DNA from: Solimonas sp040066175
GTDB taxonomy: Bacteria; Pseudomonadota; Gammaproteobacteria; Nevskiales; Nevskiaceae
Assembly: GCF_040066175.1 (NCBI RefSeq)
Contig: NZ_JBEAAM010000016.1
Location: 27,832-91,831, forward strand
DNA length: 64,000 nucleotides
Direction: 5' to 3'
Part shown: piece by piece, positions 9,496-18,255 of the stretch
Position numbering within the stretch: the first letter of the stretch is position 1
Layout: every line of letters begins with the position of its first letter
Notes under the pieces: model-generated
What the model was told of the DNA's origin: nothing
Databases searched by the model: none
Seen by the model: only the letters and a program-made list of their open reading frames with translations
Made by a program: the position numbers and the translations under genes

Positions 9496-10137
9496 ATGGC
9501 GATCCCGGCGAAGAGCAAGTACGTGATGGACAGCCGCCCGGGCGCGCGCGCCGGGCTGACGCTGTACTGCGCGCCGGACGACCTCAGCGGCCGCTGGGCA
9601 CGCATCGTGCTCGCTGAGAAGGACATCGACCACGCGCGCATCGAATGGGTCCGCCCGGGCGGTCGGCCGCATCCCGACCTGATCGTGCTCAATCCTTCGC
9701 TGAGCTTGCCGACGCTGGCCGACCGCGATGCCGTGATGTACCCGGCCGGCATCATCGTCGAGTACCTTGACGAGCGCTACCCGCACCCGCGCCTGCTCCC
9801 GCCCGACCCGGCCACGCGCGCGCTGATCCGAATGATGCTGGCCCGACTGGAACGCGAGCTGCTGCCGCTGGCGCAGTCGATCCTGGCTGCACCCAAGTCC
9901 CCGGACGTCAAGGCCGCGCGCAAGCAACTGGGTGAGAACCTCGCCGCCAGCGGGCGCTTCTTCCCGCAGCGCGGCTGGTGCCTCGGGCTGACCGATTTCA
10001 GCCTCGCCGACTGCGCATGGGCCGCGCTGCTGTCGGCGCTGCCGGCGCTGCAGCTCAAGCCGCCGGAGGATCCCGCGCTGCTGCGCTACGCGCAGCGGGT
10101 GCTCGCCCGCCCGAGCGTACAATCGAGCCTCCGCTGA
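9496..10137 (+). CDS. sspA: Stringent starvation protein A (GST fold)
   Basis: This 213-residue protein has an N-terminal thioredoxin-like glutathione-transferase domain (LTLYCAPDDLSGRWARIVLAE) and an all-helical C-terminal domain. In E. coli SspA binds RNA polymerase and is needed for stress survival and phage P1 late transcription; it is not an active transferase. The assignment rests on fold, length and the strongly conserved position directly after petABC and before sspB. Confidence 0.9.
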   Translation: MAIPAKSKYVMDSRPGARAGLTLYCAPDDLSGRWARIVLAEKDIDHARIEWVRPGGRPHPDLIVLNPSLSLPTLADRDAVMYPAGIIVEYLDERYPHPRLLPPDPATRALIRMMLARLERELLPLAQSILAAPKSPDVKAARKQLGENLAASGRFFPQRGWCLGLTDFSLADCAWAALLSALPALQLKPPEDPALLRYAQRVLARPSVQSSLR

Positions 10138-10190
10138 TCCGCGGCTGCGCGCGCGGACCCGCCGGGACCTCATCGAGATCCATCGCCACC

Positions 10191-10601
10191 ATGCCGAAAT
10201 CCCGCCGTCCGTACCTGATCCGCGCCATCTTCGACTGGTGCTGCGACAACGGCTACACGCCGCATGTCCTGGTCGCCGCCGATCATCCGGGCGTCTCCGT
10301 GCCACGCGAGTACGTCAAGGACGGACGCATCACGCTCAACATCAGCCCGGTGGCGGTACAGAACCTCGACCTGCACTGTGATCCGATCTGGTTCTCGGCG
10401 CGGTTCGGCGGCCGCCCTTTCGATGTCCAGTTTCCACCGGGCGCGGTGCTGGCGATCTTCGCTCGCGAGAACGGCGAAGGGGTGATGTTCGGCGAAGTCG
10501 AGGCAGCCGAGTCCGCGTCAGCCGCAGCCGACAAGCCGCCGCCACCCGAACCGCCCAAGCCCACCAGGCCGGGCCGGCCGACCCTGCGGGTCGTCAAGTA
10601 G
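10191..10601 (+). CDS. sspB: ClpXP specificity-enhancing factor SspB
   Basis: This 136-residue adaptor binds ssrA-tagged proteins and hands them to ClpXP. The conserved core begins RPYLIRAIFDWCCDNGYTPH and includes the substrate-groove stretch ITLNISPVAVQNL and the FSARFGG strand. The acidic/proline-rich tail ends with the ClpX-binding peptide RPTLRVVK, as in E. coli SspB. The ATG at 10191 is chosen because homology starts there; the frame stays open upstream inside sspA. Confidence 0.93.
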   Translation: MPKSRRPYLIRAIFDWCCDNGYTPHVLVAADHPGVSVPREYVKDGRITLNISPVAVQNLDLHCDPIWFSARFGGRPFDVQFPPGAVLAIFARENGEGVMFGEVEAAESASAAADKPPPPEPPKPTRPGRPTLRVVK

Positions 10602-10657
10602 CGACCGCTCAGACCGCCTCCCGCCTCCATTCAGCTCGTGACACCGTCCTTGCGGCG

Positions 10658-11302
10658 ATGACCGGACCGAGAATGGAGCCCCGTCCGACCGCCGGCCTCG
10701 CGATGACGTCCAGCTCGCAGGAACTGCATCGTATCGTTCGCATCAACGAACAGATCAAGAGTGTCGTGCGACCGGCATTCCGCATCAGCGTGATGGCGCT
10801 CAACGCCATCATGCTGGCGCGGCGCGCGGGCGATGCCGCACGCGGCTTCGGCGTGCTGTCCGACGAACTGCGCCGCTTTGCCGGCGAACTGTCGCAGCAG
10901 ATGAACGGACTGCGCGGACTCACCGCCAGCTCGGTGGCCACGGTCACCGCTCTGGTCAAGGAAGCCCGCTATCTCGCGATCTCCGAACGCATCACCGTCG
11001 TCCCGCCCGCCGTCCAGGAAAAGCTCGACGAGGTGCGCACCCGGCAACGTGTGGCCGTGCACCAGCGCATCCTCACGTTGAGGCAGACGCAGGCCAGCGT
11101 GCGACGCCTGCTGACGGACGAGATCCTGCCGCTGATGCAGCTCGGCACGGTGCTGGCGCGATCGGCGCACATCGAGGCCGCCTACGGCGGGCGCTTCGCG
11201 GCCGAGCTGGGACAGGTGTCGGCCGAGTTCAGCCGGACGATCGACGAGATCGAGACTGCGCTGACGGCACTGCACAAGGCGACCGGAGACGAACACCGAT
11301 GA
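10658..11302 (+). CDS. Soluble MCP-like signalling-helix protein
   Basis: This is a predicted 214-residue all-helical, soluble protein with no membrane segment and no recognised sensor domain. Residues about 35-90 (ISVMALNAIMLARRAGDAAR, then GFGVLSDELRRFAGEL) align by eye with the hairpin tip of methyl-accepting chemotaxis proteins, whose consensus is ALNAAIEAARAGEAGRGF followed by VVADEVRKLA. The Glu before AAR, part of the CheA/CheW contact surface in classical receptors, is Leu here, so kinase coupling is uncertain. The stop overlaps the ATG of the ODP-type diiron protein (ATGA at 11299), implying joint function. The start codon is uncertain (ATG at 10658, 10673 or 10703), as no strong ribosome site is visible. 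Confidence 0.7.
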   Translation: MTGPRMEPRPTAGLAMTSSSQELHRIVRINEQIKSVVRPAFRISVMALNAIMLARRAGDAARGFGVLSDELRRFAGELSQQMNGLRGLTASSVATVTALVKEARYLAISERITVVPPAVQEKLDEVRTRQRVAVHQRILTLRQTQASVRRLLTDEILPLMQLGTVLARSAHIEAAYGGRFAAELGQVSAEFSRTIDEIETALTALHKATGDEHR

Positions 11303-12039
11303 AACGCGCCCAGATCATCTTCGACGACGGTGGCCATCGCTGGCTCGCCATCGCGCGTGACCCGGACAAGCCGGGCTACGTGATCGACACCAACGAGTAC
11401 CTGGTGATCAGCGATGGTCGCGGCCTGCTCTGCGACCCGGGCGGCATGGAGATCTTCCCCGCGGTGTTCTCGGCGCTCAGCGCCGAATACGATCCGGCGA
11501 ACATCGACGCCATCTTCGCGTCACACCAGGACCCGGACATCATCTCGTCGCTGAGCCTGTGGCTGGAGTTCAACCCGGCGCTGAAGTGCTATTGCAGCTG
11601 GCTGTGGTCCAGCTTCATCCCGCACTTCGGCGGCGGGCCTGAAACCTTCGTATCGATACCGGACGACGGCCTCGACATCATCCATGGCCGGCTGACGCTC
11701 GAGGCGATTCCGGCGCACTACCTGCACTCCTCCGGCAACTTCCATCTCTACGATCCGAAGGCCGAATTGCTGTTCTCCGGCGATATCGGGGCGGCACTGC
11801 TGCCGCCCGACGAAGCCGGCTTGTACGTCGAGGATTTCGACCGCCACATTCGCCACGCGGAAGGCTTTCATCGCCGCTGGATGGGCTCGGACAAGGCCAA
11901 GCTCGACTGGTGCGAGCGCGTTTCCAAGCTGAAGATTGAGCTGATGTGCCCGCAGCACGGCGCGATCTACCGCGGCGCCGACGTGCAGCGCTTCATCAAC
12001 TGGTTCGCCGAACTCGAAGTCGGCGTGCTGCGGAGTTGA
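11299..12039 (+). CDS. ODP-type diiron metallo-beta-lactamase-fold protein
   Basis: This 246-residue protein resembles the lactamase-like half of flavodiiron proteins but has no flavodoxin domain. All predicted iron ligands are present: His76, Asp78 and Asp80 in ASHQDPDI, His143 in HYLHSSGN, Asp162 in FSGDIG and His220 in PQHGAIYRG. The first-sphere Glu of flavodiiron reductases is Asp here, as I recall for the ODP (oxygen-binding diiron protein) family. Without a flavin partner it is more likely a sensor of oxygen or iron than a reductase. Translational coupling to the MCP-like gene supports a sensory role; this is inference. Confidence 0.8.
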   Translation: MKRAQIIFDDGGHRWLAIARDPDKPGYVIDTNEYLVISDGRGLLCDPGGMEIFPAVFSALSAEYDPANIDAIFASHQDPDIISSLSLWLEFNPALKCYCSWLWSSFIPHFGGGPETFVSIPDDGLDIIHGRLTLEAIPAHYLHSSGNFHLYDPKAELLFSGDIGAALLPPDEAGLYVEDFDRHIRHAEGFHRRWMGSDKAKLDWCERVSKLKIELMCPQHGAIYRGADVQRFINWFAELEVGVLRS

Positions 12040-12045
12040 CGGCCT

Positions 12046-12630
12046 TCAGTCCGCCAGATCGGCGAGCAGCGCCGTGCGCTGCTCGGGCGTCAACAGCACG
12101 CGCTCACGACAGTCCGCGTGTTCGACGGAGAATGCCACCGGCGCGCCGGCACGCAGCGCAGCGCGCATCGGCGCATCCAGTTCGAAGCGCAGGAAGTGCA
12201 CCGCCGCGGTCTTGGCCTCGTTGCTGCGCTCGAGGTCTTCGTCGGCGATGGCCGTGACCGGCGGCAGGGCATCCACCAGCAGACGGAAGTGATGCTCGAT
12301 GCCACGCCACTCGATCAGGCGCCGCCGCCGCTCGGCCTCGTCGGGAAATTCGATCAGCAGCGTCGCCTTCCAGTTGTGGCCGTCCGGGATCAATGGATTG
12401 TAGGCCGCCAGTTCCTCGGCGATCCCCTGCGGCTCGAAGATACGCTCGATGCGCAGCATCTCCTGCACCTGGTACTGCACGGTCAGACGGTCCTCGAACA
12501 GCAGAGTCAGATGCGGGCCGACATGCACGGTGCGGTTGCGCTTGTGCGCGATCGCGCGCTGCCTGAACTCGGCGCGCGACCGCGCGTAGGCTTCCAGAGA
12601 CAGCAGGTCGTCGGGTACCAGTGGTCGCAT
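12046..12630 (-). CDS. DUF3501 family protein
   Basis: This 194-residue soluble protein of unknown biochemical function has recognisable family features such as RPLVPDDLLSLEAY at the N-terminus, RIERIFEP in the middle and VHFLRFEL towards the end. It is the last gene of a minus-strand operon with the two-cluster iron-sulfur protein and rubrerythrin, an arrangement repeated in many proteobacteria, so it is probably tied to peroxide or reductive stress handling. No cofactor motif is visible. Confidence 0.8.
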   Translation of the reverse strand: MRPLVPDDLLSLEAYARSRAEFRQRAIAHKRNRTVHVGPHLTLLFEDRLTVQYQVQEMLRIERIFEPQGIAEELAAYNPLIPDGHNWKATLLIEFPDEAERRRRLIEWRGIEHHFRLLVDALPPVTAIADEDLERSNEAKTAAVHFLRFELDAPMRAALRAGAPVAFSVEHADCRERVLLTPEQRTALLADLAD

Positions 12631-12641
12631 GACGGAAGCGT

Positions 12642-14006
12642 CTAGATCCCGTAGGCACGCCGCAGCAGCGAAATCGGGTGCACGGAATGCCGGCCCGGAT
12701 CCATGCCGTGCGCCAGGTGCTCACCGGCCATCGGGCAGTCGCTGCTGACATGGTCCGGCTCGGCCTGCTTGAATTTCGACACCACGGGCCGTGCGATCTT
12801 CATCGAGCGTTCGTAGGTGGCCTCGCGCACGCCGTAGGTACCGTCGTGCCCGGAACAGCGTTCGACAGCCTCCAGCGTCGTGCCCGGGATCAGCGCCAGC
12901 AGTTCGCGCGTCTTCGGGCCGATGTTCTGCACGCGCTGGTGGCAGGGCGCGTGGTAGGCGACCTTGCCGAGCGGCTGCGTGAACGCAGTGTTCAGCAGGC
13001 CGGCCCTGTGCCGGTGCATCAGGTATTCAAACGGGTCGAAGATCGCGCCGCGCAGCGCCTGCACGTCACCGTCCTCGGGGAACAGCAGCGGAATCTCCTG
13101 GCGGAACATCAGCACGCAGGACGGGATCGGCGCGGTGATGTCCCAACCGTCGCGCACCGCCTGCGCCAGCAGCGGCAGGTTCGCCTTCTTGTAGCGCTCG
13201 ATGCTGTCGAGATCGCCCAGCTCCAGCTTGGGCATGCCGCAGCACTGCTCCCGCTCGATCAACCTGGTTTCGATACCGTTGTGGCGCAACACCGCGACCA
13301 GATCCTCGACCGCCTGCGGCATGTTGTAGTTGCCGTAGCAGGTGACGAAGACGGCGACGCGACCGCGTGTCGGCCCCGCGGCCTGCACCGCCGCGGGCTG
13401 CGGCGCATGCGCCGCCGCGGCCTTCTTGAGACGCGCGCGCGCGGTCGGATGGTGGTACTCCGGCAGCCGCGCATCGGGATGCACGCCCATCACCGCGCGC
13501 ACCACCTTGCGCATCGTCGGGCTGCGGTTGATCGCGTTGACCGTTTCGGCGACCACCGGAATCGACGCCAGGCGGCCGATGCCCGTCGTGTTGGTCAGGC
13601 GCTCGTGCTGCGCGGGCACCTCGCCACGCCGGAATGCCTGCGCCTTGGCGCGCAGCATCAAATGCGGAAAATCGATCGCCCACTCGTGCGGCGGCACGTA
13701 GGGACACTTGGTCTGGTAGCACAGGTCGCACAGGTAGCACTGCTCGACGACCTTGCCGTAATCAGACTTGGCGACGCCATCGACTTCCATCGTCGGCGAC
13801 GCATCGACCAGGTCGAACAGCGTCGGGAAGGCATGGCACAGGCTGACGCAGCGCCGGCAGCCGTGGCAGATGTCGTACACACGGTGCAGTTCGGCATCGA
13901 GGGCGTCGCGGTCCCAGAACGCCGGGTCGCGCCACGCGATCGCGTGGCGCGTCGGCGCCTGCAGACCGCCCTCAGCCCGAGGCTGATTGGATGGAGCTTC
14001 TGCCAT
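12642..14006 (-). CDS. GlpC/HdrD-like iron-sulfur oxidoreductase
   Basis: This 454-residue cytoplasmic electron-transfer protein has two N-terminal [4Fe-4S] motifs: CxxCxxCxxxC with Cys47, 50, 53, 57, and Cys90, 93, 96, 101. Two CCG-type cysteine-rich domains as in GlpC and heterodisulfide reductase D follow (CYGNYNM...EQCCGMP and YHAPCH...ERCSGHDG...SDCPMAG). The start at 14006 is taken over an in-frame upstream start at 14204, since that extension overlaps the rubrerythrin gene and is shadow sequence. It sits between rubrerythrin and DUF3501, so it may deliver electrons to rubrerythrin, which lacks its own rubredoxin domain. Confidence 0.85.
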   Translation of the reverse strand: MAEAPSNQPRAEGGLQAPTRHAIAWRDPAFWDRDALDAELHRVYDICHGCRRCVSLCHAFPTLFDLVDASPTMEVDGVAKSDYGKVVEQCYLCDLCYQTKCPYVPPHEWAIDFPHLMLRAKAQAFRRGEVPAQHERLTNTTGIGRLASIPVVAETVNAINRSPTMRKVVRAVMGVHPDARLPEYHHPTARARLKKAAAAHAPQPAAVQAAGPTRGRVAVFVTCYGNYNMPQAVEDLVAVLRHNGIETRLIEREQCCGMPKLELGDLDSIERYKKANLPLLAQAVRDGWDITAPIPSCVLMFRQEIPLLFPEDGDVQALRGAIFDPFEYLMHRHRAGLLNTAFTQPLGKVAYHAPCHQRVQNIGPKTRELLALIPGTTLEAVERCSGHDGTYGVREATYERSMKIARPVVSKFKQAEPDHVSSDCPMAGEHLAHGMDPGRHSVHPISLLRRAYGI

Positions 14007-14043
14007 GTCGATGCTGGACGCCGTTGCCGGTGTCCGGCCGGAC

Positions 14044-14463
<420 letters not shown>

Positions 14464-14523
14464 GTGGATCTCCTCTGGTTTGCACCGCAGCCGCAGAGTA
14501 CGCCGGTTTTCCTGCAAGCAAAA

Positions 14524-14560
14524 GACAGGAATGGCTATCCCGGCAATAGTCGCTGTCTAT
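14524..14560 (-). promoter_or_regulatory. OxyR-like operator upstream of the rubrerythrin operon
   Basis: Three of the four OxyR tetrads are exact and correctly phased: read on the minus strand, ATAG-N7-CTAT-N7-ATAG-N7-TGTC, against ATAG-N7-CTAT-N7-ATAG-N7-CTAT. The positions are 14557-14560, 14546-14549 and 14535-14538; the fourth (14524-14527) is degenerate. It sits 61-97 bases upstream of the rubrerythrin ATG. Confidence 0.6.
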
Positions 14561-14566
14561 GCACTT

Positions 14567-15979
14567 TCAGATCCCCGGCAGCGCCTTGCCCGGGTTGAGG
14601 ATGCCGTTGGGATCGAGCGTGCGCTTGAGCGCACGCATCACGCCCAGCGTGTCGGCGGCGATCTCCCAGCCGACGTAGTCGCGCTTCTCGATGCCGACGC
14701 CATGCTCGCCGGACAGCGTGCCTTCGAGATCCAGGACCAGACGGAACACCTCGCCCAGGCAGGCGTGCACCGCCTGCATCTGCGCCGGATCCTCGGGATC
14801 GGCGAGCAGGTTGGTGTGCATGTTGCCGTTGCCGGCATGGCCGAAGTTGACGATGCGGATGCCATGCCGGCGCGACAGTTCGGCGAGCCCGGCGACCAGT
14901 TCCGGGATGCGCGTCACCGGCACGCAGACATCCTCGTTGACCTTCTTGGGTGCGATCTTGCGCAGCGACGGCGACAACGCCTTGCGGCATGCCCACAGGG
15001 CCTCGGTCTCGGCAGTCGTCGCGGCCGTGCGCAGTTCGATCAGCCCCGGTCCCGCGGCCGCCGCCGACACCGCGCGCAGCGCCGCGTCGATGGCGTCGGT
15101 GCTGCCATCGACCTCCATCAGCAGCAACGCGCCGGTGCCGGCGGGGATGCCGGTGGGCTGGTAGGCCTCGGCCAGCTGCACGGCGTCGCCGTCCATGAAT
15201 TCGAGTGCGCTGGGCGTTTCCGGCTGGCCCATCACGCGCGCGACCGCCTCGGCCGCGCTCTTCACGTCGGCATAGCAGGCGCGCACGGTCTTCACGCACT
15301 GCGGCCGGGGCAGCAGCTTGAGCGTCGCCTCGGTGATCACCGCCAGCGTGCCCTCGCTGCCGACCAGCAGGCGTGTCAGGTCATAGCCGACGACACCCTT
15401 GGTCGTCGTGCAGCCGGTCCTGATCGTCGTGCCGGCGCCGGTCACGGCGCGCAGGCCCAGCACGTTGTCGCGCGCGGTGCCGTACTTGACCGCGCGCGGT
15501 CCGCCGGCGCAGCAGCCCAGATTGCCGCCGACTGTCGAGTACGCGAGGCTGGTCGGGTCCGGCGCCCAGAACAGGCCGTGCTTGCCGGCCTCGGCCTGCA
15601 CGTCACCGTTGAGCACGCCGGCCTCGCATTCGAGCAGCCGATCTCCCGGCGAGACGCGCAGGATGCGGTTCATGCGCTCCAGCGACAGCACGACGCCGCC
15701 GTGGATCGGCACCGTCGCGCCGGTGGTGTTGGTGCCGCGCCCGCGCGCGACCAGCGGCAGCCCCAGCTCGTTGCACAGGGTCACCAGCGCCGCGACCTCG
15801 TCGTGCGAGTCCGCGAGCACGACGGCCTGCGGCATCGCCATGCGCTTGGAGTTGTCATAGCCGTAGGCCAGGCAGTCGGCCGGATCGGTGTAGAGGCGCT
15901 CCGGCGGAAACGCCGCGCGCAGCCGGCGCAGCGCAGCTTCCGGCAGCGGCGGTGCGGACTGGATCTGCGGGGTGCTCAT
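14567..15979 (-). CDS. GlcD-type FAD-linked 2-hydroxyacid oxidase
   Basis: This 470-residue flavoprotein belongs to the glycolate oxidase / D-lactate dehydrogenase family. It has the PCMH FAD-binding segment (VARGRGTNTTGATVPIHGGV) and the FAD-oxidase C-terminal domain with NFGHAGNGNMHTNLL and GTLSGEHGVGIEKRDYV. The substrate (D-lactate, glycolate or D-2-hydroxyglutarate) cannot be settled from sequence. The ATG at 15979 touches the stop of the SIS-domain gene (one-base overlap), suggesting cotranscription with it. GlcE and GlcF are not adjacent, so it probably acts as a single subunit. Confidence 0.88.
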   Translation of the reverse strand: MSTPQIQSAPPLPEAALRRLRAAFPPERLYTDPADCLAYGYDNSKRMAMPQAVVLADSHDEVAALVTLCNELGLPLVARGRGTNTTGATVPIHGGVVLSLERMNRILRVSPGDRLLECEAGVLNGDVQAEAGKHGLFWAPDPTSLAYSTVGGNLGCCAGGPRAVKYGTARDNVLGLRAVTGAGTTIRTGCTTTKGVVGYDLTRLLVGSEGTLAVITEATLKLLPRPQCVKTVRACYADVKSAAEAVARVMGQPETPSALEFMDGDAVQLAEAYQPTGIPAGTGALLLMEVDGSTDAIDAALRAVSAAAAGPGLIELRTAATTAETEALWACRKALSPSLRKIAPKKVNEDVCVPVTRIPELVAGLAELSRRHGIRIVNFGHAGNGNMHTNLLADPEDPAQMQAVHACLGEVFRLVLDLEGTLSGEHGVGIEKRDYVGWEIAADTLGVMRALKRTLDPNGILNPGKALPGI

Positions 15980-16566
15980 CACTTCGGGAACAGCTGCTCG
16001 TCGATGGCGTCGCACAGGCAGTGCAGGAACAGGATGTGCACCTCCTGCACGCGCGCCGTCACCGACGAGGCCGCGCGCAGCTCGATGTCGGACTCACGCA
16101 GCAGCGCCGCCATGCGCCCGCCGTCGCGACCGGTCAGCGCGATCACGTGCATCTGCTGCGCGTGCGCGGCCTCGATCGCCCTGACCACGTTCGGCGAGTT
16201 GCCCGAGGTCGAGATCGCCAGCAGCACGTCGCCGGTGCGGCCGAGCGCCTCGACCTGCTTGGAGAACACGCGCTCGAAGCTGTAGTCGTTGGCGATCGCG
16301 GTGAGCGCAGAGGAATCGACGGTCAGCGCGATGCCGGGCAGTCCCGGCCGCTCGCGCTCGAAACGCCCGGTGAGCTCCGCGGCGAAATGCTGCGCGTCGC
16401 CGGCCGAGCCGCCGTTGCCGCAGGCCAGCACCTTGCCACCGGCGCGCAGGCGCTCGGCGAGCAGCGCGGCGGCACGGACCAGCGCCGGCAGCGCCTGGGC
16501 CAGCGTCGCCTGTTTCGCGGCGATGCTGGCTTCGAAATGCGAACGCAGGCGGGATTCGAGTTTCAT
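15979..16566 (-). CDS. SIS-domain protein, DiaA / GmhA type
   Basis: This 195-residue sugar isomerase (SIS) fold protein has the family signature CGNGGSAGDAQHFAAEL and the phosphosugar-binding stretch AISTSGNSPNVV. In E. coli two homologues exist: GmhA makes the heptose of LPS and DiaA binds DnaA to time replication. The neighbourhood (lppC-yraN-diaA in E. coli) is the same as here, favouring the DiaA role, but sequence alone does not separate them. The gene is in line with glcD on the minus strand. Confidence 0.85.
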   Translation of the reverse strand: MKLESRLRSHFEASIAAKQATLAQALPALVRAAALLAERLRAGGKVLACGNGGSAGDAQHFAAELTGRFERERPGLPGIALTVDSSALTAIANDYSFERVFSKQVEALGRTGDVLLAISTSGNSPNVVRAIEAAHAQQMHVIALTGRDGGRMAALLRESDIELRAASSVTARVQEVHILFLHCLCDAIDEQLFPK

Positions 16567-16637
16567 TGAGAGGGGCGGGAAACCGGATACGGAAGACGGT
16601 TCATTGTGAACCGGGCGTGTCCGGCCGCCAATGCGGG

Positions 16638-17015
16638 TCAACCGGCATCGAACGCGGCACGGATCCAGTCTGGATGGCCGGCGCCGTCGAAGGCGACGAC
16701 GTCGAAGCGGATCGCACGCTGCGCGTGCTCCGGCTGCGCCGCGACGAACAGCTGCGTCGCCCGCACGATGCGCGCCTGCTTGCGGGCATCCACCGACTCC
16801 GCCGCGCTGGCGAAACCCGCGCTGCCGCGCGCCCGCACCTCGACCACCACCAGGGTCCGGCCATCGAGCATCACCAGGTCCAGCTCGCCGCCGCGGCAGC
16901 GGAAGTTGCGCGCGACCAACTGCAAGCCCGCGCCGGCGAGCAGGCGCAGCGCCGCATCCTCGGCGTGCGCGCCGCGCGCCGACGCCTCAGGGCCGGCTCG
17001 CCGCCACCACACCAT
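16638..17015 (-). CDS. YraN family nuclease-fold protein
   Basis: This 125-residue UPF0102/YraN protein has a predicted Holliday-junction-resolvase-like fold with the conserved GGELDLV and VVVEVRAR motifs (the latter usually VEVK, here Arg). The biochemical role is not established. The ATG at 17015 overlaps the 3' end of lppC by 29 bases; a GTG codon follows it directly. It lies between lppC and the SIS gene, the order seen in E. coli. Confidence 0.85.
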   Translation of the reverse strand: MVWWRRAGPEASARGAHAEDAALRLLAGAGLQLVARNFRCRGGELDLVMLDGRTLVVVEVRARGSAGFASAAESVDARKQARIVRATQLFVAAQPEHAQRAIRFDVVAFDGAGHPDWIRAAFDAG

Positions 17016-18210
17016 CGGCGCGCAGGTCCACGCAATCCAGACGACGCACCAGCGCACTGCTGCCGGCCCATTCCATCTGCCCGCTGGCACCGCGATAGCC
17101 GTCGCCGACACGCAGCTCGCCACGCTGCAGCGCGCGGGCGATTTGGTAGGCATCGCGGCCCAGCGCGTACAGGCGTGGATAGGCCGCGGCCGACGCCAGG
17201 CCGGCCGCTTCCGCGCGCTCGCGGCTCCAGTCGCCCTCGGCATCGAGCATGAACGGCATGTCGCAGAAGCGCAGCCCGGAGAGGTCCGCGTCGGCCCGCC
17301 CGTCGTAGATCAGCGAGGTCGCGTACAGCGGCAAACCGCTGGCGCGGTAGAAACGGAACTGCGGCAACAACACGCGCGCGTCGCTCGCGCGTGCGGCAAG
17401 GAAGACCAGATCGATGTCGGCGCGGCGCCGCGCGTCGAACTCGGTCTTGACCCCGAGCGCGGCGTTGAGGGCGCGATGTCGTTCCTCACTGGCCGCCACG
17501 CCCATCAGCTGAGAGATGATGTCCTTCTGGTCGCTGACACCCTGACGGTAACGGCCGGCGGCAACCACGCGCCCGCCGGCCTGATTGAGACGATCCTCGA
17601 ACGCGGCGAGCACACGCGCCCCCCAGTCACCCTCCGGCACCAGTGCGACCGCACGACGCAGCGATCGCGCCACGGCGTCGTCGGCGGCCGCGCGCGCCTC
17701 GTCTTCGGGCGCCAGTCCGAACTGATAGAAACCGGACGGCGACGGCGTCCCCGCATCGAGGTAGTTCAGGCCAAGCACCGGGACCGGCGGCTGCATCGCC
17801 GCGAGTTGCGCGACACCCTCCTTGGTCAGCGGGCCGACGATGAAGCCGGCGCCCTCGTCGAGCGCAAGCCGGTACGCTGCGGCGAGCCGCTCCGGGCCGT
17901 CGCCGACGTCGTACACCCGCACGGATCCCTGCCCGCCGGCCGCGAAATGGCGCGCGAGAAAGCCGTCGCGGACCGCTTCCGCGGTCGCCGCGAACGGTCC
18001 GCTCAAGGGCAGCAGCAGTGCGATGCCGGTTCCCGGTGTCGGCTGGTTGAGCCATTGCTCGACATACGCCGGCATCGGCTCCGGGTGCCCCTGCACGGCG
18101 ACGTGCGTCTCGGACTGGGACTGCACCGTTCGTGCCGGCGGCGCCACCGGCGCGCGCGACGCGCAGCTGGCCAGGGTCGCCGCGATCAGAAAACCGAGGA
18201 ACTTGGGCAT
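16987..18210 (-). CDS. LppC/LpoA-type outer-membrane lipoprotein activator of peptidoglycan synthesis
   Basis: This is a 407-residue lipoprotein. A short N-terminal hydrophobic segment ends in a lipobox (LASC, Cys16), followed by a linker and a periplasmic-binding-protein-like domain (TGIALLLPLSGPFAATAEAV, VLGLNYLD, VALVPEGDWGARV). In E. coli LpoA activates PBP1a; this protein lacks the long N-terminal TPR domain of LpoA and corresponds to the C-terminal half, as in many non-enteric members. It is divergent from rsmI, the standard arrangement for this family. Confidence 0.88.
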   Translation of the reverse strand: MPKFLGFLIAATLASCASRAPVAPPARTVQSQSETHVAVQGHPEPMPAYVEQWLNQPTPGTGIALLLPLSGPFAATAEAVRDGFLARHFAAGGQGSVRVYDVGDGPERLAAAYRLALDEGAGFIVGPLTKEGVAQLAAMQPPVPVLGLNYLDAGTPSPSGFYQFGLAPEDEARAAADDAVARSLRRAVALVPEGDWGARVLAAFEDRLNQAGGRVVAAGRYRQGVSDQKDIISQLMGVAASEERHRALNAALGVKTEFDARRRADIDLVFLAARASDARVLLPQFRFYRASGLPLYATSLIYDGRADADLSGLRFCDMPFMLDAEGDWSRERAEAAGLASAAAYPRLYALGRDAYQIARALQRGELRVGDGYRGASGQMEWAGSSALVRRLDCVDLRADGVVAASRP

Positions 18211-18255
18211 GCGCGATATCGGCAAGTCTTGGGCCGCAGGGTCAATGGAAGGATA

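Noticed and set aside
12118..12645. 175-residue plus-strand frame opposite DUF3501
   Set aside because: Antisense shadow with no ribosome site or domain.
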